Source of the DNA: Bacteroidaceae bacterium
Lineage (GTDB): Bacteria; Bacteroidota; Bacteroidia; Bacteroidales; Bacteroidaceae
NCBI GenBank assembly: GCA_016292045.1
Contig: JAEEZX010000001.1
Location: 1-45,684, forward strand
Direction: 5' to 3'
DNA length: 45,684 nucleotides
The stretch's first letter is position 1; every line of letters begins with the position of its first letter. The translations under genes were made by a program, and so were the position numbers. This document shows, piece by piece, positions 26,486 through 37,400 of the stretch. The notes under the pieces were generated by a model. That model saw only the letters and a list, made by a program, of their open reading frames with translations, was not told the DNA's origin and ran no database searches.

Positions 26486-27249
26486 TATCACCATTAGCTT
26501 ACATCCATCCTGAAGCCAAAATCGGCAACAACTGTGAGATAGGTCCCTTCTGCTACATCGACAAAAATGTGGTAATCGGCGACAACAACACCCTGATGAA
26601 CTCCGTCACGGTGCTCTACGGCTCGCGTATCGGCAACGGCAACACATTCTTCCCCGGCGCCGTAATCGGTGCCATCCCGCAGGACCTCAAATTCGTGGGC
26701 GAAGAATCGACGGCAGAAATCGGCGACAACAACAAGATAAGAGAGAACGTCACCATCAATCGCGGTACAGCAGCCAAGGGACGCACAGTAGTGGGTTCGG
26801 GCAATCTGCTGATGGAGGGCGTACACGTGGCTCATGATGCCATTGTGGGCAACCAATGTATTATCGGTAACGGCACAAAACTTGCAGGGGAAACAATCAT
26901 CGACGACAAGGCAATACTCTCTGCCCACGTGCTCCTGCACCAGTTCTGCCGCGTAGGTTCCTACGTGATGGTGGGCGGCGGCACACGTTCTTCACAGGAC
27001 ATACTGCCCTTCTCCATGATAGCAAGAGACCCCGCTGCATTCTGCGGACTCAACATGGTGGGACTCAAGCGTCGCGGTTTCGACCGTGAGACTATCGACA
27101 ATATCCACCGCACATATCAGATAATACTTCAGGGTACGGGACTTCTGAAAGACCTCTTGGAACAGGTGGAGAGAGAAATACCGCAGAGTGAGGAGCGCGA
27201 CTATATCCTCGACTTTATCCGTAGCAGCAAACGTGGCTTCATACGATAA
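26482..27249 (+). CDS. lpxA: UDP-N-acetylglucosamine acyltransferase, 255 aa
   Basis: First enzyme of lipid A synthesis. Left-handed beta-helix throughout the first 190 residues; catalytic His118 in VHVAHDAIVGN; IPQDLKF and ENVTINRGT are family segments; a helical C-terminal domain follows (LKRRGFDRETI). Normal length. It overlaps lpxC by four bases and miaA by at least 17. Confidence 0.97.
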   Translation: MISPLAYIHPEAKIGNNCEIGPFCYIDKNVVIGDNNTLMNSVTVLYGSRIGNGNTFFPGAVIGAIPQDLKFVGEESTAEIGDNNKIRENVTINRGTAAKGRTVVGSGNLLMEGVHVAHDAIVGNQCIIGNGTKLAGETIIDDKAILSAHVLLHQFCRVGSYVMVGGGTRSSQDILPFSMIARDPAAFCGLNMVGLKRRGFDRETIDNIHRTYQIILQGTGLLKDLLEQVEREIPQSEERDYILDFIRSSKRGFIR

Positions 27250-28102
27250 GGAACTTGTCGTGATACTTGGTCCCACAGCGGTGGGAAAAACCAAACTGGC
27301 ACTTGAGAAAGCAGAAGAATGGGGATGCCCCATCATCGGATGCGACAGCCGCCAGATATATAAAGGAATGTGCATCGGGACAGCGGCTCCCACACCAGAG
27401 GAACTCGCAAGAGTGAAACATTACATGGTGGGCATTCTCGAATTGGAGGACTACTACTCCGCTGCCCGATATGAAGAGGACGTAATAAAACTGCTGGACG
27501 AACTCTTCAAGAGTCACCGGCGGGTGATTCTGTCCGGTGGGTCGATGATGTATATAGATGCTGTGTGCAACGGTATTGACGACATCCCCACCATTGACGA
27601 TGAAGTGAGAGACACATTGAAACAACGACTGGCAACAGAGGGGCTCTCCCCTCTCCTCGCGGAACTGCGACTGCTTGACCCCGAACACTACAACCGGGTG
27701 GATCACAGAAACACAAGACGCGTGGTGCACGCCCTCGAAGTGTGCTACACCAGCGGAAAGCCCTACTCCAGTTTCCTCGTAGCCGGAAAGAAAGAGAGAC
27801 CATTCAAGATAACGAAGATAGGTCTGAGGCGCGAGAGAGACGACTTGTTTGAACGCATCAACAAGAGAGTGGACATGATGATGGAACAGGGATTCATGGA
27901 AGAAGCCAGGAGGCTGTATCCATACCGCCATCTGAACAGTCTTAATACCGTGGGATACAAGGAACTGTTTCAGGTAATATCAGGAGAATGGCCTCTGGAA
28001 ATGGCCGTAGAGAGAATAAAAAAGAATACTCGCGTCTACGCGAAAAAACAAATGACTTGGTTTAACAAAGATGCTGAAATAGCATGGACAAATTTGACAT
28101 AA
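27233..28102 (+). CDS. miaA: tRNA dimethylallyltransferase, 289 aa
   Basis: Adds a prenyl group to A37 of tRNAs that read codons starting with U. The P-loop LGPTAVGKT lies near residue 13 from the chosen start; CDSRQIYKGM, VDHRNTRRVVHALEV and YAKKQMTWF are typical. The start is unclear: no ATG precedes the P-loop in frame. I take GTG at 27233 (reads V/M-ASYDKELVVILG), which gives the expected spacing; another GTG at 27188 would add 15 residues and a 62-base overlap with lpxA. The end overlaps the PBP gene by 19 bases. Confidence 0.93.
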   Translation: MASYDKELVVILGPTAVGKTKLALEKAEEWGCPIIGCDSRQIYKGMCIGTAAPTPEELARVKHYMVGILELEDYYSAARYEEDVIKLLDELFKSHRRVILSGGSMMYIDAVCNGIDDIPTIDDEVRDTLKQRLATEGLSPLLAELRLLDPEHYNRVDHRNTRRVVHALEVCYTSGKPYSSFLVAGKKERPFKITKIGLRRERDDLFERINKRVDMMMEQGFMEEARRLYPYRHLNSLNTVGYKELFQVISGEWPLEMAVERIKKNTRVYAKKQMTWFNKDAEIAWTNLT

Positions 28103-30348
28103 TAAAGAAAATAATCAACATGGTATTCATGCGCGGCCCGCTGTGGCGCAGAATGCTGGTGTGGTTGCTTGCTGTAATCATGTTTGTCGTGTGCTTCCTG
28201 GGACTTGTGGATATTAACTTCCTGTGGCTTTTCGGCAAGAGTCCCGGTTTTGCAGACATCAAGAATCCCGTCGTGTCTGAAGCCAGCGAGGTGTATAGCG
28301 CAGACGGTGTGCTGATGGGACGCTACTACAACGAGAACCGTACGCCCGTGAAATACGAACAGATTTCGCCCATACTCATCCATACACTTATCGCTACGGA
28401 AGACGAGAGATTCTACTACCATCACGGAGTGGACTTTCAAGGACTCTTCGCAGCCGGAAAGGATATGATGAAGGGCAATGCACGCGGGGCGTCCACCATA
28501 ACACAGCAGTTGGCGAAGAACCTCTTCCGCGTCCGCACACGCTACTCCACAGGACTTTGCGGTCACATCCCGGGTGTGAAACTTTTGGTGATGAAGATGA
28601 AGGAATGGATTGTGGCCGAGAAACTGGAATTCGTCTACACCAAGGAGGACATCCTCACAATGTATTTTAACACCGTGGATTTCGGTTCGAACGCCTTCGG
28701 AATCAAGACAGCGGCACGCAGTTATTTCAATACCACACCTGACAGTCTCAACTATGAACAGTCGGCAATACTCGTGGGACTGCTGAAAGCAACATCGACA
28801 TACAATCCGCGACTGAACCCCAAGAATGCTCTCTCACGCCGCAATGTCGTGCTGGAAAACCTCTACGACCACGACGGTATAATCATCAACGGCAAGAAAG
28901 CCACCAGAGAGCAACTCGATTCGCTCAAATCCCTGCCCGTGACACTCAGAGTCAAGCATACTGACAGCGAAGCACAAAACGGCATCGCACCTTACTTCAG
29001 ACAGGAACTGAAGAAATATATCGACACACTCTGTGAAGCAGGACTCGTGAAGGGATGCGACAGCACGTCGACATTGGACCTTGATGTGGACGGCGTGAAG
29101 ATATACACCACCATTGACACCCGAATACAGAAACATGCGGAAGATGCCGTGAAGAAGCAGATGGCGTCGTTGCAGGAGAAATTCAATGCCCATTGGGGCA
29201 GCACTCCTCCGTGGACAGACCGTCAGGGACGTGAGATTCCCGGCTTTGTGGAGAATATTGCAAAAAACAATCACACGGAGAATCTTGATTCCGTACGTGA
29301 AATGCTCAGATATCTGCACTGCGGCTTCGTGGCAATAGAACCTGACACACGAGAGGTGAAAGCATGGGTCGGAGACATCGACTACGACAAATGGAAATAC
29401 GACAAGGTGACTGCAATGCGCCAGCCGGGCAGCACCTTCAAACTCTTTGCCTACGCCGAAGCAATGAATCAGGGTATGAAACCTACCGATCACAGAGTGG
29501 ACAAGTGGATGGCATACCCTGATACGAGTGCTTCCGGCGAGGTGAAGATGTACGCTCCGCACAATGCCAACGGATTCTTCTCCGGCTTCAATATGCCCCT
29601 AAGATCTGCGTTTGCACAGAGTATTAACTCCGTTGCCGTAAAAATCGGACAGGAAGTCGGCATCCCTAATATAATAAGGACTGCACACGCAATGGGAATA
29701 CACTCGCCTCTGCAGAATGTGAAGTCGCTGCCGCTGGGTTCTTGCGACGTGAATCTGCTGGAACTGGTGAACTCCTACTGTACTGTCATTGCCGACGGAG
29801 AATACGAAGATCCGATTATGATTACAAAGATAGAGGATCGTCACGGACGCACGATATACGAGGCTAAACACAACAAACAACAAGCCATACCTTATCGCAG
29901 CGCATTCTTCATGCGTAAGATGCTGGAAGCCGGACTCCGGGAATCGGGAGGCACATCTATGGCTCTATGGCCTTACATACACCCTGTGCTGCAGTATTCG
30001 GAATTTGGAGGAAAAACCGGAACATCCAACAACCACTCCGATGCATGGTTTGTTGGTGTGACACCTAAGATGGTGGCCGGCGCATGGGTTGGCGGAGAGT
30101 TCCGTTGCATTCACTTCCGCACAGGACAGCTGGGACAAGGCAGCCGGACTGCTCTGCCCGTATTCGGATATTTTATCCAATCCCTGCTGAAAGATGACAA
30201 ATTCCCAAAATACCGTGAAAAATTTGAGAAACCCAAAGAACCGATTCGCGAAGACGAATGGATGTGTAAGGGCGTACTGGCAATACATCCGGATTCTTTG
30301 AGAAACGATTCCATCAGAAGAGACACAATAGCATCATCACAACAATAA
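28084..30348 (+). CDS. Class A penicillin-binding protein (PBP1a-like), 754 aa
   Basis: Two-function peptidoglycan synthase of the inner membrane. One membrane helix (about 23-43) is followed by the GT51 glycosyltransferase domain with catalytic Glu106 (ATEDERFYYHHGVDF) and STITQQLAKN. The transpeptidase domain has Ser450 in GSTFK, SIN at 513-515 and KTG at 644-646. Length is normal. The gene starts inside miaA and ends the purM operon. A loosely repeated AT-rich gap with two copies of ATTGAAAAATAA (30355, 30370) separates it from the secreted locus. Confidence 0.95.
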   Translation: MDKFDIIKKIINMVFMRGPLWRRMLVWLLAVIMFVVCFLGLVDINFLWLFGKSPGFADIKNPVVSEASEVYSADGVLMGRYYNENRTPVKYEQISPILIHTLIATEDERFYYHHGVDFQGLFAAGKDMMKGNARGASTITQQLAKNLFRVRTRYSTGLCGHIPGVKLLVMKMKEWIVAEKLEFVYTKEDILTMYFNTVDFGSNAFGIKTAARSYFNTTPDSLNYEQSAILVGLLKATSTYNPRLNPKNALSRRNVVLENLYDHDGIIINGKKATREQLDSLKSLPVTLRVKHTDSEAQNGIAPYFRQELKKYIDTLCEAGLVKGCDSTSTLDLDVDGVKIYTTIDTRIQKHAEDAVKKQMASLQEKFNAHWGSTPPWTDRQGREIPGFVENIAKNNHTENLDSVREMLRYLHCGFVAIEPDTREVKAWVGDIDYDKWKYDKVTAMRQPGSTFKLFAYAEAMNQGMKPTDHRVDKWMAYPDTSASGEVKMYAPHNANGFFSGFNMPLRSAFAQSINSVAVKIGQEVGIPNIIRTAHAMGIHSPLQNVKSLPLGSCDVNLLELVNSYCTVIADGEYEDPIMITKIEDRHGRTIYEAKHNKQQAIPYRSAFFMRKMLEAGLRESGGTSMALWPYIHPVLQYSEFGGKTGTSNNHSDAWFVGVTPKMVAGAWVGGEFRCIHFRTGQLGQGSRTALPVFGYFIQSLLKDDKFPKYREKFEKPKEPIREDEWMCKGVLAIHPDSLRNDSIRRDTIASSQQ

Positions 30349-30409
30349 TTAACTATTGAAAAATAAACCATTGAAAAATAATAAAATCAAACTAATAAAA
30401 CAACAAACC

Positions 30410-31564
30410 ATGAAAAAATTTGCTCTACTCGCAGTTGTTGCATGTGCGCTGACTGCAAACGCTAAGAACGAAGGTGGCTATCTCTTCACGTACTTCACCG
30501 GTAACGCTCCCGAACAGGAGCAGATTCACTATGCTCTTTCTGACGACGGATGGAACTACACTCCCATCAACGACGGAGCGCCCGTGATTCTTTCCGACAC
30601 GATTGCCATTAAGAAGTGCGTGCGCGATCCTCATATTCTTCGCGGAAACGACGGTTGGTTCTATCAGGTCATCACCGACATGCGCTGCTGGGACGGATGG
30701 AGTTCCAACCGAGGCTTGATTCTGATGCGTTCGAGAGACCTCATCAAATGGGAACATCACGCTATCAATTTCCCCGATCGCTACAAAGGAACTCCTTTCG
30801 CAAAGGTGACCCGTGTGTGGGCTCCTCAGACCATTTGGGACGAGAAGGCCGGTAAGTATATGGTGTACTACTCTCTGCGTACAGGTGACGAAGAACCCAT
30901 TCCTTACGACCGTGTGTACTGGAACTACGCCAATGCAGACTTCTCCGACCTGGAAGGTGAACCGCAGGTACTCTTCGACGTACACGATGCCGCCATCGAT
31001 ACTGATATTATTAAGGATGATAATGGCGACTATCACGTATTCTTCAAGACTGAAGGTGCAAAGCAGAAAGGTATCAAGCAGTTTATCACAAAGGATATCC
31101 ACACTCTTTTCTCACAGGAACCACGCAAGGAATTCTGTCAGGACACAAACGAAGCTGTTGAAGGAAGCGGAGTGTTCCGTCTGCACGACGGCACATGGGT
31201 GCTGATGTATGACTGCTACGGAGCTCATCACTACCAGTTCTGCAAGTCAACAGACCTGATTCACTTCAAGGCCGTACAGAACACCAAGACTCATGGTAAG
31301 TTCACACCTCGTCACGGAACGGTGATTGCAATCACAAAGGACGAAAGAGATCTTCTGGAAGCATGGAGCAGACTGATGGTAGCAACCCGCGATCTCAAGC
31401 AGCGTGCCGTGCCCACTTTGACACTCGCACAGTTGAAAGGACGCAAGGATATGATTAAGGACCTGAACGCTGTGCTCGACGGCCCCGTTGACATCAAGGC
31501 TTACAAAGCTGCAGAAGCTCGTCTGAAGGCATTCTTCAGCAAGTTAATAAAAACGAGTCATTAA
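30410..31564 (+). CDS. GH43-like glycoside hydrolase, secreted, 384 aa
   Basis: Signal peptide MKKFALLAVVACALTANAKN; the start at 30410 is chosen because the upstream in-frame codons are Lys/Asn-rich gap sequence. A five-bladed propeller pattern of the GH43 kind is suggested by the three acidic residues in the right order: Asp73 (CVRDPHILR, base), Asp199 (AIDTDIIKDD, modulator) and Glu251 (EAVEGSGVF, acid). Aromatic and MRSRDLIKWE segments fit. Typical substrates of the family are arabinans, xylans or galactans; the substrate here cannot be read. No C-terminal sorting tail is seen. It is the first gene of the secreted cluster. Confidence 0.75.
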   Translation: MKKFALLAVVACALTANAKNEGGYLFTYFTGNAPEQEQIHYALSDDGWNYTPINDGAPVILSDTIAIKKCVRDPHILRGNDGWFYQVITDMRCWDGWSSNRGLILMRSRDLIKWEHHAINFPDRYKGTPFAKVTRVWAPQTIWDEKAGKYMVYYSLRTGDEEPIPYDRVYWNYANADFSDLEGEPQVLFDVHDAAIDTDIIKDDNGDYHVFFKTEGAKQKGIKQFITKDIHTLFSQEPRKEFCQDTNEAVEGSGVFRLHDGTWVLMYDCYGAHHYQFCKSTDLIHFKAVQNTKTHGKFTPRHGTVIAITKDERDLLEAWSRLMVATRDLKQRAVPTLTLAQLKGRKDMIKDLNAVLDGPVDIKAYKAAEARLKAFFSKLIKTSH

Positions 31565-31582
31565 CAACTAATACCTTATACA

Positions 31583-34432
31583 ATGAAACATTTAATCCTA
31601 ATGTGTATGGTGTTGCTAGGCGGCATCAGCACCTTTGCAAAAAACACGGTAGTAACCGTGGAGCAAGTAACTACAGAGGTGGCACTTACGGATGATGTGG
31701 ACTACACTATCACATCCACAACACCATTTACAGGTGCCGGAATAGTGAATATTGTAAACACGGATCATGCTGTTGTCATAATTCAAAACGTCACCCCCTC
31801 TGTGGTGCTGGCAAACGGAACACTCAGTCACATACGTATCAATGGCAATACAGCGACGAACAACACCAACTGTCAGGTTCGTATGTATGATAGAGGTAGT
31901 ATTATCTACCCTTACGGTTCTACTTATACATTCAAGCCTCTTACATGTTACGACAAGCCCAACTTGGAAGGTAACTCGTCAAACAACTTCACGGAAGGCC
32001 ACAGCGGCGGTTTCATGAAGAATATCGGCCCCAGTTTTAATAACAAGATACGTTCATTCGTCCTCAAAAGAGGATACATGGTAACCTTTGCTGTAGGCCA
32101 GAATGGCTGGGGATATTCCCGTTGTTTCATCGCTGACCATGAAGATCTTGAGATTAAATCTCTCCCCTATCCGCTCAACGGAAAGATTACTTCATACAGA
32201 ATCTTCAAGTGGTGGAATATACACAAATCCGGTTTGGCATCTGATGCAGATGAAATACGTAATAATGCACTTAATTCCGGATGGTGTTATGACTGGGCTG
32301 GTGGTAATGAAAGCACTCTGCCTAACAGGGAATGGGTGCCGAATCACATCTATGAAGACTGGCCTTCTGCATCAAGTTGCGGCAGTCGTACAGGGTCTTG
32401 CCACATGAAGACCAACAACGAGCCAGGCAACCCTGCTGACGACCATCCTCAGACAGTTGAAGAAGTGCTCGCCAACTGGGAAAACCTCATGCGTACAGGT
32501 ATGCGTCTCTGCTCTGAGTCCTCCCACGATGGCAGTTGGGCGCATCTGCAGGAATTCATCAGAGAGATTGACGAGCGCGGTTGGCGCTGTGACCTGCTCG
32601 ATCTTCACTGCTATTGGCCTGCCAGCAGTTTTGGAGACTTCTCCTATTATTATAATGCTTACGGAAAGCGTCCAATCTGGATTTCAGAATGGACATGGGG
32701 AGCCAGCTGGAACAATAATGGAATTTTTTCAGCAGCTCCGGATGGTAAAGACTCATATTCAATAGCAAACCAAGAATGTATGCTCAATGGAACAAAACCC
32801 ATTCTTGACAAACTGAATGCGAGCAAATATGTGGAGCGCTATGCTATCTGGAACGGAGAAGCCGTTGCTTCAAGGGTTTATCACAATGGTGGCTTGTCAT
32901 TGTTCGGTGAATATTACGCAGCAAACACCGGAGGCTTAGGTTATGATGCAACAATACAGAAGATACCGACCAACCGTCCTGTCGTTCCAACGGAAATGGG
33001 ACTTTCCGGTTCGTACTCCAAACTCACAAAAGAAGCAACTCTGACTTGGGAGGATGGTAACTATGAACGTATCGACTCCTTCTCTATTCAAGTGAAGAGG
33101 CCAGGTTCTTCATTCTTCACAACATTAGGTGCGGTATATCCTGTAGACCAGAATGCAAAGGATAACTCCACTACGGCTACATATACTTTTACAGATCCAG
33201 ACGCTGAAATAGGTCCGAACACCTATAAAGTTATAGCACGCTACAATGGAAGCAATTTCTCTTCCAACGAGGCTATTGTTGCCGTTTCCAGCAACGGAGA
33301 AATCGGATATCTTCGTTATGGTGAGGCACAGCTTGCCGGTACGACGACTAACGATGTAAATTATGCCAAGAGTTTCGAGGCAAGAAAGAGTCCCTACGTA
33401 GTTCTTTCCGCACCTACAGCCAAAAACAACTTTGGCAAGTTCTTAAACATCCAAACCTCTTCCGTAAGCAAATTCTCTGCTGTGATGACTCCGTTCGTGA
33501 AAGACGCAAGCGGAGAATTATACACCCTCACAGCCGCAGAGGCAGCTTCGTATATTGCATTGCCAAAAGACAGCACTTATTTCGAGATTCCGAGTATTGC
33601 AGATCCGGCAGTTTCTCTGAAGTTGCAGTGTGGAGCTGCACCTAGCAAGGTAGGAGCTGAGAACGTACACGTGACTTTTGATGTCCCGTTTGACGACGGA
33701 GTGACACCTGTTGTTATCGTTACAGCCATCAAGCCCACAAGCATTACTTATGGCATGCTGCCTCGCGTAGAGAATATAACAAACACAGGTTTTGACGTAC
33801 GTATTGAGCGTCCCGCATACTATAGCTCCAAAGCATTTACTACAGTATCGGTATATTACTTTGCAATGGAACCGGGAGAGGCTTCCCTCGGAGGTGGTTT
33901 GCTGATTTCTGCACAAAGATATGAAGATGCTCTTGAAAAAGGAAGAACCTACGGAAAGCCTGTTACCTTGACAACTCCGCTCGTGAAACCGAACATCGTG
34001 TTTGGAGCACAGTCTATCAAACACGATGCCCTGCGTGAAGTGTTCATTGGTAACACGACAAAAAAGACAGAAGACGGCTATCAGTACACAACAGCAATCA
34101 CTCCTTATGCATATCTGGATGGAAGTGCCACAACAACAGGTACTGCCTACAACCCGTCGGAAGATCTTGGGTTCATTGCTGTCGCAACAGACCCCAACGG
34201 CAATCCTGATGATGACCCAACGATAACAGCTATTAACGATATCGTTTCAAACGGTGCATCAAAGGATTCTTCATTCGATGCATGGACAGAGGGCAATATC
34301 ATTCGTTGTAACAATGCAGATGTACGCGTATACACGACTGCCGGTCTTGAAGTGAAACCTAACACTCCCCTTTCAACGGGACTTTATATCGTATCTGACG
34401 GAAAGACAAGTAAGAAAATTAATATCAGATAA
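31583..34432 (+). CDS. GH128-like glycanase with T9SS tail, 949 aa
   Basis: Signal peptide at 1-20, then a beta-rich region to about 200 with AVGQNGWGYSRCFIADHED. The catalytic part (about 205-455) looks like a clan GH-A barrel of the Glyco_hydro_cc/GH128 type: SGWCYDWAGG, acid Glu280 in KTNNEPGN, nucleophile Glu369 in RPIWISEWTWG. Known GH128 enzymes cut beta-1,3-glucan, but this one may differ. A fibronectin-III-like segment spans about 467-570. From Asn571 a 380-residue tail follows that is shared with the next protein and ends in a T9SS type A sorting sequence (GLYIVSDGKTSKKINIR). Surface or secreted location is likely. Two bases separate it from the next gene. Confidence 0.75.
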   Translation: MKHLILMCMVLLGGISTFAKNTVVTVEQVTTEVALTDDVDYTITSTTPFTGAGIVNIVNTDHAVVIIQNVTPSVVLANGTLSHIRINGNTATNNTNCQVRMYDRGSIIYPYGSTYTFKPLTCYDKPNLEGNSSNNFTEGHSGGFMKNIGPSFNNKIRSFVLKRGYMVTFAVGQNGWGYSRCFIADHEDLEIKSLPYPLNGKITSYRIFKWWNIHKSGLASDADEIRNNALNSGWCYDWAGGNESTLPNREWVPNHIYEDWPSASSCGSRTGSCHMKTNNEPGNPADDHPQTVEEVLANWENLMRTGMRLCSESSHDGSWAHLQEFIREIDERGWRCDLLDLHCYWPASSFGDFSYYYNAYGKRPIWISEWTWGASWNNNGIFSAAPDGKDSYSIANQECMLNGTKPILDKLNASKYVERYAIWNGEAVASRVYHNGGLSLFGEYYAANTGGLGYDATIQKIPTNRPVVPTEMGLSGSYSKLTKEATLTWEDGNYERIDSFSIQVKRPGSSFFTTLGAVYPVDQNAKDNSTTATYTFTDPDAEIGPNTYKVIARYNGSNFSSNEAIVAVSSNGEIGYLRYGEAQLAGTTTNDVNYAKSFEARKSPYVVLSAPTAKNNFGKFLNIQTSSVSKFSAVMTPFVKDASGELYTLTAAEAASYIALPKDSTYFEIPSIADPAVSLKLQCGAAPSKVGAENVHVTFDVPFDDGVTPVVIVTAIKPTSITYGMLPRVENITNTGFDVRIERPAYYSSKAFTTVSVYYFAMEPGEASLGGGLLISAQRYEDALEKGRTYGKPVTLTTPLVKPNIVFGAQSIKHDALREVFIGNTTKKTEDGYQYTTAITPYAYLDGSATTTGTAYNPSEDLGFIAVATDPNGNPDDDPTITAINDIVSNGASKDSSFDAWTEGNIIRCNNADVRVYTTAGLEVKPNTPLSTGLYIVSDGKTSKKINIR

Positions 34433-37400
34433 ACATGAAGAAGACCCTTTTGGTTGTGACACTATTCTCCTGCCTTGCTGTGCAGGCTGCTATTACTGAT
34501 GTCACATCTAAATATCTTACTAACCCTGACTTCGCAGCCCGCTATGCGGGATGGTTTAATCAGGCCGGCACCAAAGGTGTCACAGGCGGGTTCGTGCATC
34601 AGACAAATGATGTATTTGTAAAGAAGCACGCAGAAGTATACATGGAAAAAAATGTTTCTGTGGGAAGTAAAATACCTAATTGTGACATGTACCAACACCT
34701 GAAGGGTCTTCCTTCCGGCACATACACTCTCGTGTGTGCAGCATTCTGCGGTAACGGCTCCGGAGGAAATTACACACCGTCCTCCGGAGGTTACCTCTAT
34801 GCACAAGATCAGCAGACAGCTATCAACGGACCTGCAGGAGACTACTCCGTAGTATTTTCCGTAGGTGATGACGGAAAAGCAACTGTCGGTATCAAGTCGC
34901 AAAACGCTGCTTGCAACTGGATGGCATTCGACAACTTCCGCCTGTATTATAATACGGAAGGTTCTGCCGATTCGCTCGCAGCTCGTCAAGCTATCGTAGA
35001 TGCCGAACGTTTATCACGCCAAGCTATTCAGGATGCTGCACGTTCCGCAGCAAAAGTGACAACATATCCGTATGTCGGAGCCGGTGTGACAATAGCACTC
35101 ATGCGTGCCACATTCACGGCAAACGGCACATCTGCAAAAGAATACGGTGTCTGCTGGAGCAAAGACAGCAAGGAGCCGACCATCATGGACGACTGCACCA
35201 CAGAATATTTCTCAAACAAAGGATATCTCTTCCGCATTGAAGGACTAACCCACTCTACTGGATACTGGGCTCGTCCCTATGTTATAACAAACGACAACCG
35301 GGTGGCATACGGTGAGGTTATTAAGTTCTATACTGAGCGTAAGGGGAACACCACTTACGAATATAACTACTACGCTCAAGTGGAGGATCCTAGCCAAATT
35401 TCCTGGGACTACAATATTAATTCCGGTATGGCTGAGACCGTATGGATGTACAACCAATTGGCCTATATCTCCGGTCTTCACCTTAACGTTCACTACGCGC
35501 GCGGAGCTGGTGCCGGAGGCGGTACAGCGGAATGTTCCTACGGAGGATGGATGAATGTATCTCAAAACTGGGCATATCAGCAAACTGGTACCATGCTTCA
35601 TGAGACGAACCACGGTGTGGGTGTCGGACAAACAAATGAATGGTACAACAACAGCAACTTGCGTGAAAACACAGGTAGTGGCAAGTGGCTAGGTCCACGC
35701 ACTACAAAAATGGTTCGTTTACTGGAGAACAATGAAGAGGCCTTCCTCACCGGTGACGGTGTCCATATGTGGGCATCCACAACGTCCGGCAGTCTGACAT
35801 ACGGCTATGGTATCAACGGTGCACAGGAAGACTCCTACTCCCCTTCTAACCATCTTCTTTATTTTGGTAACATTCTCGTAACTCATGCACTACATCAGGA
35901 CGGTATGCCTGCCACCTGGTCATCTGGTATCACAGCTGCTTATACATTCACACAGGATGACAATGAGATCTACTACATTAAAGCAGAAAATGGGAAGTAC
36001 GGTCTCAATGACAGATTTGTTGGTGTGAGTGTATCTGGGGCTACATCAAAGTTTGGAAATGTATTGTCTAATTTCTCTGAAATTGCCGAAGACCCGAACT
36101 ACCAATGGAAAATTACCTATGATCCGACACGTGGAATGTATGCTTTCCAAAACAAGGGGACTGGAGAATATCTGTATTCTTCATCCAGCACAGTAAAACT
36201 GTCGGGCACGACACCTGCAACAAACAATTATTTTATGCTTCTGCCTGCACGCAAAGATGTCTCTTCTGGTGATTTTACTGCAACAGGATATTGGGTTGTG
36301 CGCGGTAACACATATGATTCATATGCTGTGAAGACTGTTGCATCCACAGCAGAAGTAGCAACATTGTCAGGCAGCACATTTGATCCGAATAATGAAACCG
36401 GTACCAGTCAGCGATTCCTGCTTCTGACAAGTAGTGAGGCTCAAAAGGCACAGGAGGCTGCCCGCAATATGAAGATGGCGCGACTTGAAGAGATTCTCTC
36501 CGGATGCGATGCCATTGTGGATGTACCAGTTGAGGAGAATGTTGCCGGCGCTATCACGGACTTTGAGACAATCATTGCTAAAGTAAAGAAAGAAAAAGAC
36601 AGTTACGAAACCGCAGCAGACGTTACTGCAGCAGTCAGCATGTTGCTTTCTGCTGTGAACACATATCTTACAAATTGTCAACTGACTGATCCCTCACAGC
36701 CTGCAGACCTGAGTTTCATGTGGCAGAATATGTCACTAGCTTCCGGCACAGACTATTGGACAGCATCCGTAACTCCCGTGTTTAATTACGGATGCTATGA
36801 ATTCTATGAGAAAACATTTGATTTCTATCAGGTTTCCGAATATAAGATGCCTATAGGCAACTATCGTCTAATCGGTCAGGCTTTCCAGCGTCCGGGTAGT
36901 TATACTGCTGTATATAATGACTATATCAAAAATGGCACAGATAATGTCAATGCCAAATTATATATTACAAGCAGTGCAAAGACAACTAATAATAAAGTGT
37001 CAAACATCTGGCGCGACTGCACCACAAGCAGTCTTGGAGATGGTAGTGTTTCCGTAGGTGGGAAATATATTCCAAACACCATGGAATCCGCAGCTGCGTG
37101 GTTCAACAACGGTCTCTACAATGACACCCTTTTCCACAAGGCTACCGACAACTCAACAATGCGTTTAGGACTCTCCGGAACAACAGGTACCAGTTATTGG
37201 TTCATGTTCAAAGGAGGATTCCGCGTATTGTATTATGGCAGTTTCGAAGAGGACGAGATAATAGACGGAACAGAAGACCAGAATGGTAAAATCGGTTGTC
37301 TGCGATACGGTAAGTTACATCTCTCCGGTACGGATGCCCATACAACCAATTTCACGAAGTCGTTCGAGCCCCGTAAGACACCTAATCTCGTTCTCTCTGC